A DNA stretch of 6,994 bases from Candidatus Omnitrophica bacterium CG07_land_8_20_14_0_80_50_8 (GCA_002779345.1 PEWW01000051.1:1-6994), one strand, 5' to 3'; counted from the first letter of the stretch, positions 1 to 5,759 are shown. Notes: generated by a model from the letters alone, not told the origin. Made by a program: numbers and translations.

Positions 1-644
1 TCGTGGTCACGCTGGGAACACTCGCATTTATCTCCATGACGCTTGGCAACTGCGTCGCGTTGGTCCAACACGATGTGAAACGGCTTCTTGCTTATTCCAC
101 CATCGCGCAGGCCGGCTACATTCTCGTAGGGCTCTTATCCGCAAGCGCAGATGGCTATTCTTCGAGCTTCTTTTACTCGCTTGCTTATATTTTGATGAAT
201 AGCGGCGCGTTCCTCGTCACGTGCGTCGTCGCCAGATCCGTTGACCGCGACAATCCCGGGCTTTCTGATTTCGACGGATTGGCCGACCGCTCGCCCTTCA
301 TGGCGCTGGTTCTGCTTTTAAGCCTTTTATCGTTGGCGGGTATTCCGCCGTTGGTAGGTTTCACGGGAAAATGGATACTTTTTTCGGCGGCGATGAACCG
401 GGGTCATTGGTTTCTTGTGCTCTGGGGAGTCTTAAACAGCGTCGTTTCCCTGTTTTATTATTTAACACTCGTAAAGCACGCGTATCTTGAAAAGCCCAAA
501 AACCCGGCGCCTCTGTTTGTGCCCCTGTCGCTTAAATTCCTGGGTTTGGCGCTATTTTTCGCGTTAGTCCTTCTCGGTATTTTTCCCAACGCGGTCATCA
601 CGTTTGCCCAGCAGTCGATCTTAGCGGCAACCCTTAAACCCTAA
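1..644 (+). CDS. nuoN: NADH-quinone oxidoreductase subunit N, C-terminal part (5' end outside window)
   Basis: This is a membrane subunit of respiratory complex I, one of the antiporter-like subunits (ND2/NuoN) that move protons or Na+ while NADH is oxidised. The frame is open from the first base, so the gene starts upstream; the GTG at base 3 is simply the first in-frame codon. The visible 213 residues are almost entirely hydrophobic helices. Recognisable family motifs are VKRLLAYSTIAQAGY (residues 25-39 of the visible part), AYILMNSGAF (61-70) and AGIPPLVGFTGKW (112-124). The last contains a Lys in a GF-x-GK motif; in the family this helix carries a conserved lysine of the ion channel. Family members are about 450-500 residues, so roughly the last 40 to 45 percent is present. 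NuoN is usually the last gene of the nuo operon, which fits the decayed gene immediately after it. Distinction from NuoL/NuoM or Mrp subunits rests on the C-terminal motif and the short tail. Confidence 0.9.
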   Translation, partial: VVTLGTLAFISMTLGNCVALVQHDVKRLLAYSTIAQAGYILVGLLSASADGYSSSFFYSLAYILMNSGAFLVTCVVARSVDRDNPGLSDFDGLADRSPFMALVLLLSLLSLAGIPPLVGFTGKWILFSAAMNRGHWFLVLWGVLNSVVSLFYYLTLVKHAYLEKPKNPAPLFVPLSLKFLGLALFFALVLLGIFPNAVITFAQQSILAATLKP

Positions 645-664
645 GGGTCCGCGAGCTAATCTAG

Positions 665-1093
665 GTTCTCCCCTTTGTGCCGTTGCTCGGGGTCATCGCC
701 ATCCTTCCGCTTGCATACAAAGATTTTTGGGAGAAAAACTACGCAACAATTTCCATAGTTCCGGGGCTTGTCGTCGTTTTCCACACGAGTCTTGAATGGG
801 CGAGCTTCATCTCACTTATCAACGCTTTGTTTGTCGTTGCCGGCGGTTGACCCCGATCGGAGATCCGCCGCTATTTCTTGGGCACCTCAAGGAAATACCG
901 TTTTTTTGGCCAGCAGCGCTTTATCCGGCGTCCTGGTCAACGACCTCGCTTGCTTAAGCGCTTTGATCGGATTGTTTTCATCGCCGACCATTCCAAAACA
1001 AAAACACCAAACTTCTTCGGATATCTTCTCGGCTACAGTCTGCCGATCTTGATCCCGATCTTTGGATTAATCTATTTTATATTTTTTAGGTAA
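665..1093 (+). pseudogene. Decayed CitMHS_2-type (putative Na+/H+ antiporter) membrane transporter gene
   Basis: Three blocks of one transporter can be read in order but in different frames. Block 1 (about 671-847) begins PFVPLLGVIAILPLAYKDFW and ends ISLINALFVVAGG, followed by TGA at 848. Block 2 (847-909) reads LTPIGDPPLFLGHLKEIPFFW, the strongest family signature. A short stretch in a third frame (about 930-980) reads VLVNDLACLSALIGLF. Block 3 (980-1093) reads IADHSKTKTPNFFGYLLGY and then a hydrophobic C-terminal helix with its stop. From knowledge of the family (CitMHS_2, annotated as putative citrate transport or sodium:proton antiporter, usually over 400 residues), these match the N-terminal region, the middle GDPP loop and the C-terminus. 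Only about 140 residues survive, so two large internal deletions plus frameshifts have occurred. No start codon lies upstream in frame; TAG is at 662. The location after nuoN suggests it was once part of the same transcript. Sequencing error cannot explain the missing segments. Family assignment is from motif memory. Confidence 0.8.
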
Positions 1094-1952
1094 TTTTCTT
1101 CTGATCCAGAGAAACCGTCATCACCTTGTTGCCGGAAAATAACGGGACAAGAAGCTCTTTCTTTTTTCTATCGCAGGAGATGTCGGCGGGAGTCATCAGG
1201 CCTGATATAAAAGTCTCCAGAGTGCCGCGGCCCATGTGTGAAATTTTATAAATTTCACCCTTTTCAAAACTGGATACGTAAAGATTCCCCTTGTTATCAT
1301 AATCCGCACCGTCAAGTTTTAACAAACCCCGTTTTAGAATGTGGATTTTGTTGGCGTGAGCCACTTCGAGTATCTGCCCGGATTCTAATGTCACCACCAC
1401 CAAATTTTTTGATTTTGGATTAATGAAAAGTCCATTAGGGCCTCCCAACTCCTTGCCTTCTTTGAAAACGGTTACTTCATGCTCTTTTTGGGTGTTGATT
1501 TTGAATATCTGGTTCGTGAACGTATCGCTGGCATAAAGAAAACCTTTATCATCAACCGTGAGGTCGTTCAAAAAACGCGCCTTGAATTTCGAGAGATCAA
1601 AAACCGCCGCCGGTTTGCCCGTGTCTTTGTAAAAACCTTTGACGGCATCGATATCCGCCGCATAAATTATTTTGTTTGCGAGGACAAGGCCTTTCGGGGC
1701 ATTGAGGAACGGCTCATCCTTTTTTCCGCCGATAAACTTTTGGATCGTGATATCCCCGTTAGACTGAATTTTTGAAATGTAGCCATTCCCGTCTTTGGCA
1801 GAAGGGTCACCGTTAACATTCGAAATATAATACGCGCCATCCTCCGGATCGACAATAAAGCTCTCCGGGGCGTCAAAATTTGAAAGCGTAAAAGAATAAG
1901 CGGGCGCGGCGGACGCTAAATACAGCATGAAGAAGACAACGGATTTTTTCAT
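1086..1952 (-). CDS. Exported SMP-30/gluconolactonase-like beta-propeller protein
   Basis: This 288-residue protein has a typical signal peptide: Lys-Lys at 2-3, a hydrophobic core at about 5-16 and an AYS-like cleavage site near 18-20, so it is probably periplasmic or secreted. The rest is a repeated pattern of strands with motifs such as DDKGFLYASD (134-143) and DNKGNLYVSS (219-228), as in six-bladed propellers of the SMP-30/NHL group. Residues placed like the metal ligands of SMP-30 hydrolases are present: Glu30 in APESF, Asn129 in LNDLTVD, Asn173 in GPNGL and Asp214 in KLDGADYD. The propeller fold with an SMP-30-type metal site is well supported. The substrate is unknown; lactone hydrolysis is only one possibility. 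It is the last gene of its unit, 25 bases after rlmI, with no clear Shine-Dalgarno sequence (TAATCCC precedes ATG), which hints at coupling or low translation. Its 3' end overlaps the convergent pseudogene by 8 bases. Confidence 0.8.
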   Translation of the reverse strand: MKKSVVFFMLYLASAAPAYSFTLSNFDAPESFIVDPEDGAYYISNVNGDPSAKDGNGYISKIQSNGDITIQKFIGGKKDEPFLNAPKGLVLANKIIYAADIDAVKGFYKDTGKPAAVFDLSKFKARFLNDLTVDDKGFLYASDTFTNQIFKINTQKEHEVTVFKEGKELGGPNGLFINPKSKNLVVVTLESGQILEVAHANKIHILKRGLLKLDGADYDNKGNLYVSSFEKGEIYKISHMGRGTLETFISGLMTPADISCDRKKKELLVPLFSGNKVMTVSLDQKKIT

Positions 1953-1977
1953 GGGATTATTTTATCACACGAAGCGA

Positions 1978-3180
1978 TTATGAGGAAGTGGCACTAAAAA
2001 GAAACCCTTTGAGGTAATAAGTTTCAGGGATAAAAGGATTGATCGGGTGGTCGGCGGATTGTTTAAAAAACTTGAGGACCTTAAGACCGCGCCTGAGGTC
2101 CCATGCCGCGCTCAAGGCCGCCTGCATCAGAAGATTGTCATCCACATGATAAGAACAGGAAAAAACGGCCAGCAAACCTCCGTTCTCAAGAATCTTCATC
2201 GAGCGAAGTAAAATTTCCTTGTATCCCGAGAGCGCGCCTTCAATCGCCTGCCTTTTTTTGACAAAGGACGGTGGATCCAAAATCACAAGCCTAAATTTCC
2301 GTCTTTCCTTCTCAAACGCTTTCAACGCGTCAAAAACATTCGCCTCTTGAAATTCCAAGGCGGATGCCGGGATGCCGTTCAGGCTCCGGTTCTCCAGACC
2401 TTGAGCGATCGCCTCTTTTTGGGACTCGACGCCAAGCACCTTCGCGCCCGCGGACGCCAAATGAAGTCCAAAACCTCCCGAGGAACAAAAAGCGTCAAGC
2501 ACCTCCCCTTGCACGCCCAGACTTGCGAGAAACATCCGGTTTTCTCTTTGATCAAGATACAAACCGGTCTTTTGTCCGGCACCGAACCTGACCTTAAACT
2601 TTATATTTCGCTCAAAGACAACTGTTTCATCGGCGCAATCCTGCCGGATCCACCCCATTTGCGGCTCAAGACCCTCAATTTTTCTCGAGCCGCTGTCGCT
2701 TCGCTCATAAATTCCACGGCAGGGGATACACTCGGCAAGCGCCTCCAAAAAAATCTCTCTTAAACGTTCCATACCCGCTGTCAGGAATTGAATCACCAGC
2801 ACTTCATCGTACCGATCCACGATAAGTCCCGGCAATTCATCGGCTTCGCTTGAGATCAAACGAAACGCATTAGTTTCCAGCGTCAATTGTTTTCTAAAAT
2901 CTGCCGCTTTTTTAATACGTTTCTTGAAAAATGCTTTGTCAATCGGTTCGTCTATTTGCGTTAAAAGCCGGAACGCAATTTCGGAACTGGGATTGTAATA
3001 ACCGACGCCAAAGAATCGCCCGCTCGGCAATGAGATTTTTACCAAAGCGCCGGGCTTCATCGAAGAAGGAGCGTGGTCGATTTGACCGCGATAAATCCAT
3101 GGGTGACCGGGGCGAAGGCTACTTTTTGGTTTGATCGTTAGGACTTCTAAGCTTTTCCTCGAAGGGACGGTTGAATCCAT
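1978..3180 (-). CDS. rlmI: 23S rRNA (cytosine-C5)-methyltransferase, RlmI family
   Basis: This SAM-dependent RNA m5C methyltransferase is 400 residues long, as expected for RlmI/YccW, which in E. coli modifies C1962 of 23S rRNA. An N-terminal PUA-like domain covers about 10-75 (SLRPGHPWIYRGQI at 21-34). A central domain includes SEADELPGLIVDRY (111-124) and YERSDSG (158-164). The methyltransferase domain begins around 190, with GQKTGLYLDQRENR (202-215), SAM motif LDAFCSSGGFGLHLA (228-242), DPPSF (302-306) and the catalytic-loop SCS with Cys342. The C-terminus HPINPFIPETYYLKG (378-392) is typical of the family. The start is ATG at 3180: no other start codon occurs before the PUA domain, which forces a 62-base overlap with yacP. 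A weak purine-rich SD (AGAGAAAG) lies upstream. The target base is inferred from family membership. It is co-transcribed with yacP and the downstream SMP-30-like gene. Confidence 0.92.
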   Translation of the reverse strand: MDSTVPSRKSLEVLTIKPKSSLRPGHPWIYRGQIDHAPSSMKPGALVKISLPSGRFFGVGYYNPSSEIAFRLLTQIDEPIDKAFFKKRIKKAADFRKQLTLETNAFRLISSEADELPGLIVDRYDEVLVIQFLTAGMERLREIFLEALAECIPCRGIYERSDSGSRKIEGLEPQMGWIRQDCADETVVFERNIKFKVRFGAGQKTGLYLDQRENRMFLASLGVQGEVLDAFCSSGGFGLHLASAGAKVLGVESQKEAIAQGLENRSLNGIPASALEFQEANVFDALKAFEKERRKFRLVILDPPSFVKKRQAIEGALSGYKEILLRSMKILENGGLLAVFSCSYHVDDNLLMQAALSAAWDLRRGLKVLKFFKQSADHPINPFIPETYYLKGFLFSATSS

Positions 3181-3607
3181 GCGACTTTACTTTCTCTTTA
3201 AATAGGATTTGCTCATTTTCGCACTTTCCGGATCTGATGAGCGTCATAAATTCTTCGGATCTCATGACTCTAGCCCCAAGGCCCCTAGCCACCTGCGTCA
3301 CGGCACGGTCATTGGTAACTACCATGAAAGGAACCGTGCCCTTTCGCTCGCACAGTATCTTCTCAATCACAGAGTCCGCAGTCAAGGCATTTGAGTATAT
3401 AATCTCAAAAAATTTTGTTCGGTAGACGTCAAATTCTCTTTCGTCTCCAACACCGTCAAGCACCATGGCTACTTTTCGCTCGCCCCCGGAAGCAAAACTC
3501 GCCAAAAGATCAAAAAGCGCCTCCCGAGAGGCGCCCTGTTTTGTATTCTTCGAAGAGGCGGCGACATGAAGAAGATTGTAGCCGTCAATCAGCCATTCTT
3601 CAATCAT
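3119..3607 (-). CDS. yacP: YacP-type NYN-domain (PIN-like) ribonuclease
   Basis: This small single-domain protein of 162 residues has the NYN_YacP fold. WLIDGYNLL (5-13) carries the first acidic residue, Asp8. VAMVLDGVGDE (46-56) carries Asp51, ADSVIEKIL (77-85) carries Asp78 and Glu82, and VVTNDRAV (96-103) carries Asp100. Together these form the metal-binding acidic set of PIN/NYN nucleases. The B. subtilis homologue (YacP/Rae1) cleaves mRNA in the ribosomal A site; whether this protein does so is inference. The start at ATG 3607 puts the DGYN motif where the family has it; the SD is poor. The upstream HTH gene ends 46 bases before it. The last 20 or so residues are encoded in the region shared with rlmI and look like a non-conserved tail. 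Its place next to an rRNA methyltransferase fits a ribosome-related role. Confidence 0.85.
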   Translation of the reverse strand: MIEEWLIDGYNLLHVAASSKNTKQGASREALFDLLASFASGGERKVAMVLDGVGDEREFDVYRTKFFEIIYSNALTADSVIEKILCERKGTVPFMVVTNDRAVTQVARGLGARVMRSEEFMTLIRSGKCENEQILFKEKVKSHGFNRPFEEKLRSPNDQTKK

Positions 3608-3632
3608 AGGAAAATGATGATCTCGTAAAACC

Positions 3633-3655
3633 GAAATCCCTAGGACCGCGATTTC
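3633..3655 (-). other. Small hairpin at the stop codon of the HTH gene, before yacP
   Basis: GAAATC (3633-3638) pairs with GATTTC (3650-3655), with an 11-base loop containing CCTAGG. The HTH stop codon overlaps one arm. A short T-run (GGTTTTA) follows in the - strand direction, so a weak or attenuating terminator is possible, but the 6-bp AT-rich stem is poor. Confidence 0.3.
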
Positions 3656-3887
3656 ACGGAATATGTTTTTCTTCCATGTGCTTCACAAGATAGGAATCCA
3701 GAAGATCCTTCTTGCTCCGCCACCTTCCGCCGATTTTAAACCCGGGCAGTACGCTTTTTTTTAGCCAGCGATACACGGTCATCTCATGAACCCCCAGGTA
3801 TTTAGCGATCTCCTTGGTCGTCATGATTTGAGTGCGTTCGGGCCGCACAGGGTCTTTCGCGTTGGGTAAAGTACCGTTAGTATTCAT
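3654..3887 (-). CDS. Small HTH_17/excisionase-family DNA-binding protein (paralogue B)
   Basis: This 77-residue protein is essentially one winged helix-turn-helix of the MerR/excisionase (HTH_17) type. Helices lie in MTTKEIAKYLGVHEMTVYRW (22-41), with the wing at LPGFKIGGRWRSKK (47-60). The first 21 residues are a polar leader. ATG 3887 is preferred over the internal Met22 because a GGAG sits 8 bases upstream. Proteins of this type bind DNA as small regulators. Despite the family name there is no integrase, att site or phage gene nearby, so a transcription-factor role is more likely than excision. It is the first gene of the unit that continues into yacP and rlmI, with a near-consensus promoter and a leader of about 80 bases. 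It is identical to the protein at 5471-5689 at 38 of 54 aligned residues (its 16-69 against 7-60). Autoregulation is plausible but not shown. Confidence 0.88.
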   Translation of the reverse strand: MNTNGTLPNAKDPVRPERTQIMTTKEIAKYLGVHEMTVYRWLKKSVLPGFKIGGRWRSKKDLLDSYLVKHMEEKHIP

Positions 3888-3895
3888 AGGTCTTT

Positions 3896-3899
3896 CTCC
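3896..3899 (-). promoter_or_regulatory. Shine-Dalgarno site deciding the start of the HTH gene at 3887
   Basis: GGAG lies 8 bases upstream of ATG 3887 on the - strand. The internal Met22 codon has no comparable site, so the longer form with its polar leader is preferred. Confidence 0.65.
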
Positions 3900-3974
3900 A
3901 TTTCCCTTCTTTGAGTCTACACTTTCCGCTAACAGAGTAAGGCTCTAACTATTGTATTTTGAGAGCTTATGGAG

Positions 3975-4003
3975 AGTATAATATAAAAATAACTACTTGT
4001 CAA
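3975..4003 (-). promoter_or_regulatory. Strong sigma-70-type promoter of the HTH-yacP-rlmI unit
   Basis: On the - strand, TTGACA (4003-3998) is followed by exactly 17 bases and TATACT (3980-3975), one mismatch from consensus. The DNA upstream of the -35 box (about 4005-4065) is extremely A+T-rich, like an UP element. Transcription would start near 3968, giving a leader of about 80 bases before the ATG at 3887. Confidence 0.8.
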
Positions 4004-4013
4004 CTTTTTTAAG

Positions 4014-4035
4014 TATTATTTATCAATATTATTTA
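4014..4035. repeat. 9-base direct repeat in the AT-rich region upstream of the yacP-unit promoter
   Basis: TATTATTTA occurs at 4014-4022 and again at 4027-4035, a 13-base period, just upstream of the -35 box. It may be part of an UP element or a protein-binding site. In DNA this rich in A and T it could also be chance. Confidence 0.3.
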
Positions 4036-4162
4036 ATAAATTACAAAGAACAACTATAACATATTGTATTATCACCAGTTAGGATTGTATGCGAAAGGTC
4101 AAAACCGATGTAGATCTCCGGCGCATCAAGCATCACTTTTTCAGGAAAGGACTTGGATTCTC
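4036..4162. other. Non-coding stretch between the response regulator stop and the next promoter
   Basis: No gene, RNA or strong terminator is recognised here. The half next to the response regulator (about 4064-4162) has the base composition of coding DNA. On the - strand a frame with an ordinary amino-acid mix (for example KVMLDAPEIYIGFDLSH) continues past the response regulator stop until 4041. It has no start of its own and no family I recognise, so it may be a small gene remnant or simply chance. Only a 4-bp GC stem (CCGG against TCGG, one wobble pair) followed by TTTT is visible as a possible weak terminator. Confidence 0.3.
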
Positions 4163-4531
4163 TCAATAACTCATAGCTTCTTCGACTTTCTGTTTGAGAT
4201 TCTCCAAAGACATACCCGCCTTCTCCATGTAAGCAAAATAGCCAAGCCCTTGAAATTTTTCCTGTACCTCTTCCCCGATGCATCCGGTTACGACGATCGC
4301 CCTTACTTCAGGGTTGATGTTTTGAAGTATCGGCAGCAATTTCTCTCCGGTAACCAAAGGCATATTAAAATCAAGCAGGATCACCTTGGACCTTTCTCTT
4401 CGATAAATTTTCACTGCCTCCTCCATGGTATCCGCCGTATGGGTCTTATAACCCTGAGATTTAAAATAATCAGCGACCATCAGTGAAAAGCCCAAGTCAT
4501 CATCGATAATCAACAGTTTGTTTTTTTGCAT
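4163..4531 (-). CDS. Single-domain response regulator (CheY-like receiver)
   Basis: This 122-residue protein consists of a receiver domain alone, with no DNA-binding or enzymatic output domain. The acidic pocket is Asp10-Asp11-Asp12 in LLIIDDDLG, the phosphorylation site is Asp54 in LLDFNMP, the switch Thr82 is in VVTGC, and the conserved Lys is Lys104 in YMEKAG. The Pro that usually follows this Lys is Ala here, a mild deviation. The domain should therefore be phosphorylatable by a histidine kinase, and would act by protein-protein contact or as a phospho-relay. No kinase is in the window. GAGGGG lies 9 bases before the ATG. It follows the CDF exporter gene by 26 bases and is the last gene of that unit. 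A regulatory link with the metal exporter is inferred only from position. Confidence 0.93.
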   Translation of the reverse strand: MQKNKLLIIDDDLGFSLMVADYFKSQGYKTHTADTMEEAVKIYRRERSKVILLDFNMPLVTGEKLLPILQNINPEVRAIVVTGCIGEEVQEKFQGLGYFAYMEKAGMSLENLKQKVEEAMSY

Positions 4532-4540
4532 GTGTTTTTA

Positions 4541-4546
4541 CCCCTC
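4541..4546 (-). promoter_or_regulatory. Shine-Dalgarno site of the response regulator gene
   Basis: GAGGGG ends 9 bases before ATG 4531 on the - strand. This is one of the few strong ribosome sites in the - strand units, and it suggests that the receiver is translated independently of the upstream CDF gene. Confidence 0.6.
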
Positions 4547-4552
4547 TTGAAG

Positions 4553-4577
4553 CGGTTTCAGTGTTGATGTGAAACCG
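4553..4577 (-). other. Intercistronic hairpin spanning the CDF stop codon
   Basis: Bases 4553-4560 (CGGTTTCA on the + strand) are perfectly complementary to 4570-4577, with a 9-base loop. On the - strand transcript the second arm contains the TGA stop of the CDF gene and lies just before the SD of the response regulator. No T-run follows, so it is not a classical terminator. It could affect mRNA processing or coupling, or be chance. Confidence 0.45.
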
Positions 4578-5451
4578 GTTCAACATGAACTACCACGTCA
4601 TGAATGCCCGGCTTCGCATTTTTAATATCATGTTCTATCGTGTTCGCCAGTTGATGGGATCGCGCGACGGTCATTTCGTTATCCACCAAAACATGAAGAT
4701 CGACATAGATATCATCCGTTCGACCGCGTGTACGAATTTGATGGCACCCTTGAACTCCGTCAACGGAGCGCACAATTTTTTCTATCTGGCCCAGATCCAA
4801 TACCGCCTTATCGCAGAGAACGTCCGAACTTGTCTTTAAAATACCCAGTGCCGTCGTCACGATCACGGCCGCGATTAATAGTGAAAAAATAGAATCCATG
4901 CGCGGCACATTCCAATAAATACCGGCAAGCGCCACAAAAACTGTCAGCGTTACTAAAACGTCCGTCAGCGTGTGCCAAGCATCGCTTATCAGAAGGTCGC
5001 TTTTCAGACGCCGGCCCGCGCGCCGCTCATACCACACGACAAAAAGATTCACGACGAGCGTGAACGTCATAAGTCCGAAACTTAACGCGTTCACCTCAGG
5101 TTGCGTCGGATGAATAAAACTGTGAATGGCTTCCTTAAAAATACTAAACGAAACAACGAAGAGCAAAAATGCGATGACGGCAGAGGCCAATGTTTCGTAC
5201 TTCTGGTGACCATACGGGTGACCGTTGTCCGGAGGACTTGCGGATACATGGATAGCGATAAGTCCGATGATATTGGAAGTTCCGTCCGAGAACGAATGAG
5301 CTCCGTCCGCGATAATCACCATGCAACCGGTGACGAGGCCAAACATGATTTTTAGCGCGGCCACCAGCCAGTTGAGCCCCAACGTAACCCATAAAACCAC
5401 TGCTATTTGATGAACCCTGGTCGGCCTTGTCAAATTTGCGGCGGCGTTCAT
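4558..5451 (-). CDS. Cation diffusion facilitator (CDF) family metal efflux transporter
   Basis: This inner-membrane exporter of divalent metal ions in exchange for H+ has 297 residues, the usual size of the family. About six helices precede a cytoplasmic C-terminal domain. The metal site in the membrane is visible as DGAHSFSD in helix 2 (Asp49, His52, Asp56) and DAWHTLTD in helix 5 (His160, Asp164). The conserved loop PDNGHPYGHQKYE (74-86) lies between helices 2 and 3. The C-terminal ferredoxin-like domain runs from about 215 and ends in a His-rich tail, EPVSHQH. The His-x3-Asp pair in both helices resembles Zn-type CDF proteins, but metal specificity (Zn, Cd, Fe, Mn, Co) cannot be fixed from sequence alone. 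ATG 5451 starts 19 bases after the HTH gene stop and has no clear SD, which suggests translational coupling to it. Confidence 0.93.
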   Translation of the reverse strand: MNAAANLTRPTRVHQIAVVLWVTLGLNWLVAALKIMFGLVTGCMVIIADGAHSFSDGTSNIIGLIAIHVSASPPDNGHPYGHQKYETLASAVIAFLLFVVSFSIFKEAIHSFIHPTQPEVNALSFGLMTFTLVVNLFVVWYERRAGRRLKSDLLISDAWHTLTDVLVTLTVFVALAGIYWNVPRMDSIFSLLIAAVIVTTALGILKTSSDVLCDKAVLDLGQIEKIVRSVDGVQGCHQIRTRGRTDDIYVDLHVLVDNEMTVARSHQLANTIEHDIKNAKPGIHDVVVHVEPVSHQH

Positions 5452-5470
5452 TGGCGTGAACCCGCGAGAA

Positions 5471-5689
5471 CTATTTCTTCTTTATTTCGGAGGGATTTTT
5501 ATCAATGTCCTTGAGTAAAAAGGTATCCAGCACTTCTTTCTTCGTGCGCCATTGGCCGCCCACTTTGAAACCCGGCAGTTTTTTTTCTTTCAACAAACGA
5601 TACACCGTCATGGTATGAACACCTAAATACTTCGCCACCTCTTTCAACGTCATGATCTGCGTACGCTGTGGTCTCTTCTCTTCTGACAT
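5471..5689 (-). CDS. Small HTH_17/excisionase-family DNA-binding protein (paralogue A)
   Basis: This 72-residue protein is a close paralogue of the protein at 3654-3887. The helix-turn-helix is MTLKEVAKYLGVHTMTVYRL (13-32) and the wing is LPGFKVGGQWRTKK (38-51), followed by a charged tail ending in Lys residues. The stretch RTQIMT before the first helix is identical in both copies, so the conservation goes beyond the HTH itself. ATG 5689 is supported by AAGGAA about 8 bases upstream. It is the first gene of the unit that continues into the CDF exporter and the response regulator, behind an AT-rich promoter region. A role as local transcription regulator is inferred. The best candidate targets are its own promoter and that of the paralogue. 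No phage or integrase genes are nearby to support an excisionase role. Confidence 0.88.
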   Translation of the reverse strand: MSEEKRPQRTQIMTLKEVAKYLGVHTMTVYRLLKEKKLPGFKVGGQWRTKKEVLDTFLLKDIDKNPSEIKKK

Positions 5690-5759
5690 AAATTCATTCC
5701 TTTTAATTTTAAATTAACTTCTCGTTTAAGTGTCCCTATGTGCCCTCTTTGTTGAAAAG

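Noticed and set aside
768..1052. 94-residue + strand reading frame after nuoN
   Set aside because: Its composition is not protein-like except for about 930-980. That part is one out-of-frame block of the decayed antiporter, so the frame is not a gene.
878..1093. 71-residue + strand reading frame ending in a hydrophobic helix
   Set aside because: Only the last 38 or so residues are real transporter sequence; the first half is antiporter sequence read in the wrong frame. It is included in the pseudogene.
2347..2763. 138-residue + strand frame opposite rlmI
   Set aside because: It lies wholly antisense to the well-supported methyltransferase and has no family motifs or ribosome site.
4041..4283. 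80-residue - strand frame overlapping the response regulator
   Set aside because: Most of it is an alternative frame of the receiver gene. No start signal and no recognisable family.
3654..5689. Excisionase-like proteins as a sign of a prophage or integrative element
   Set aside because: No integrase, att-like repeats, tRNA target or phage genes. The HTH_17 fold is common in ordinary small regulators.
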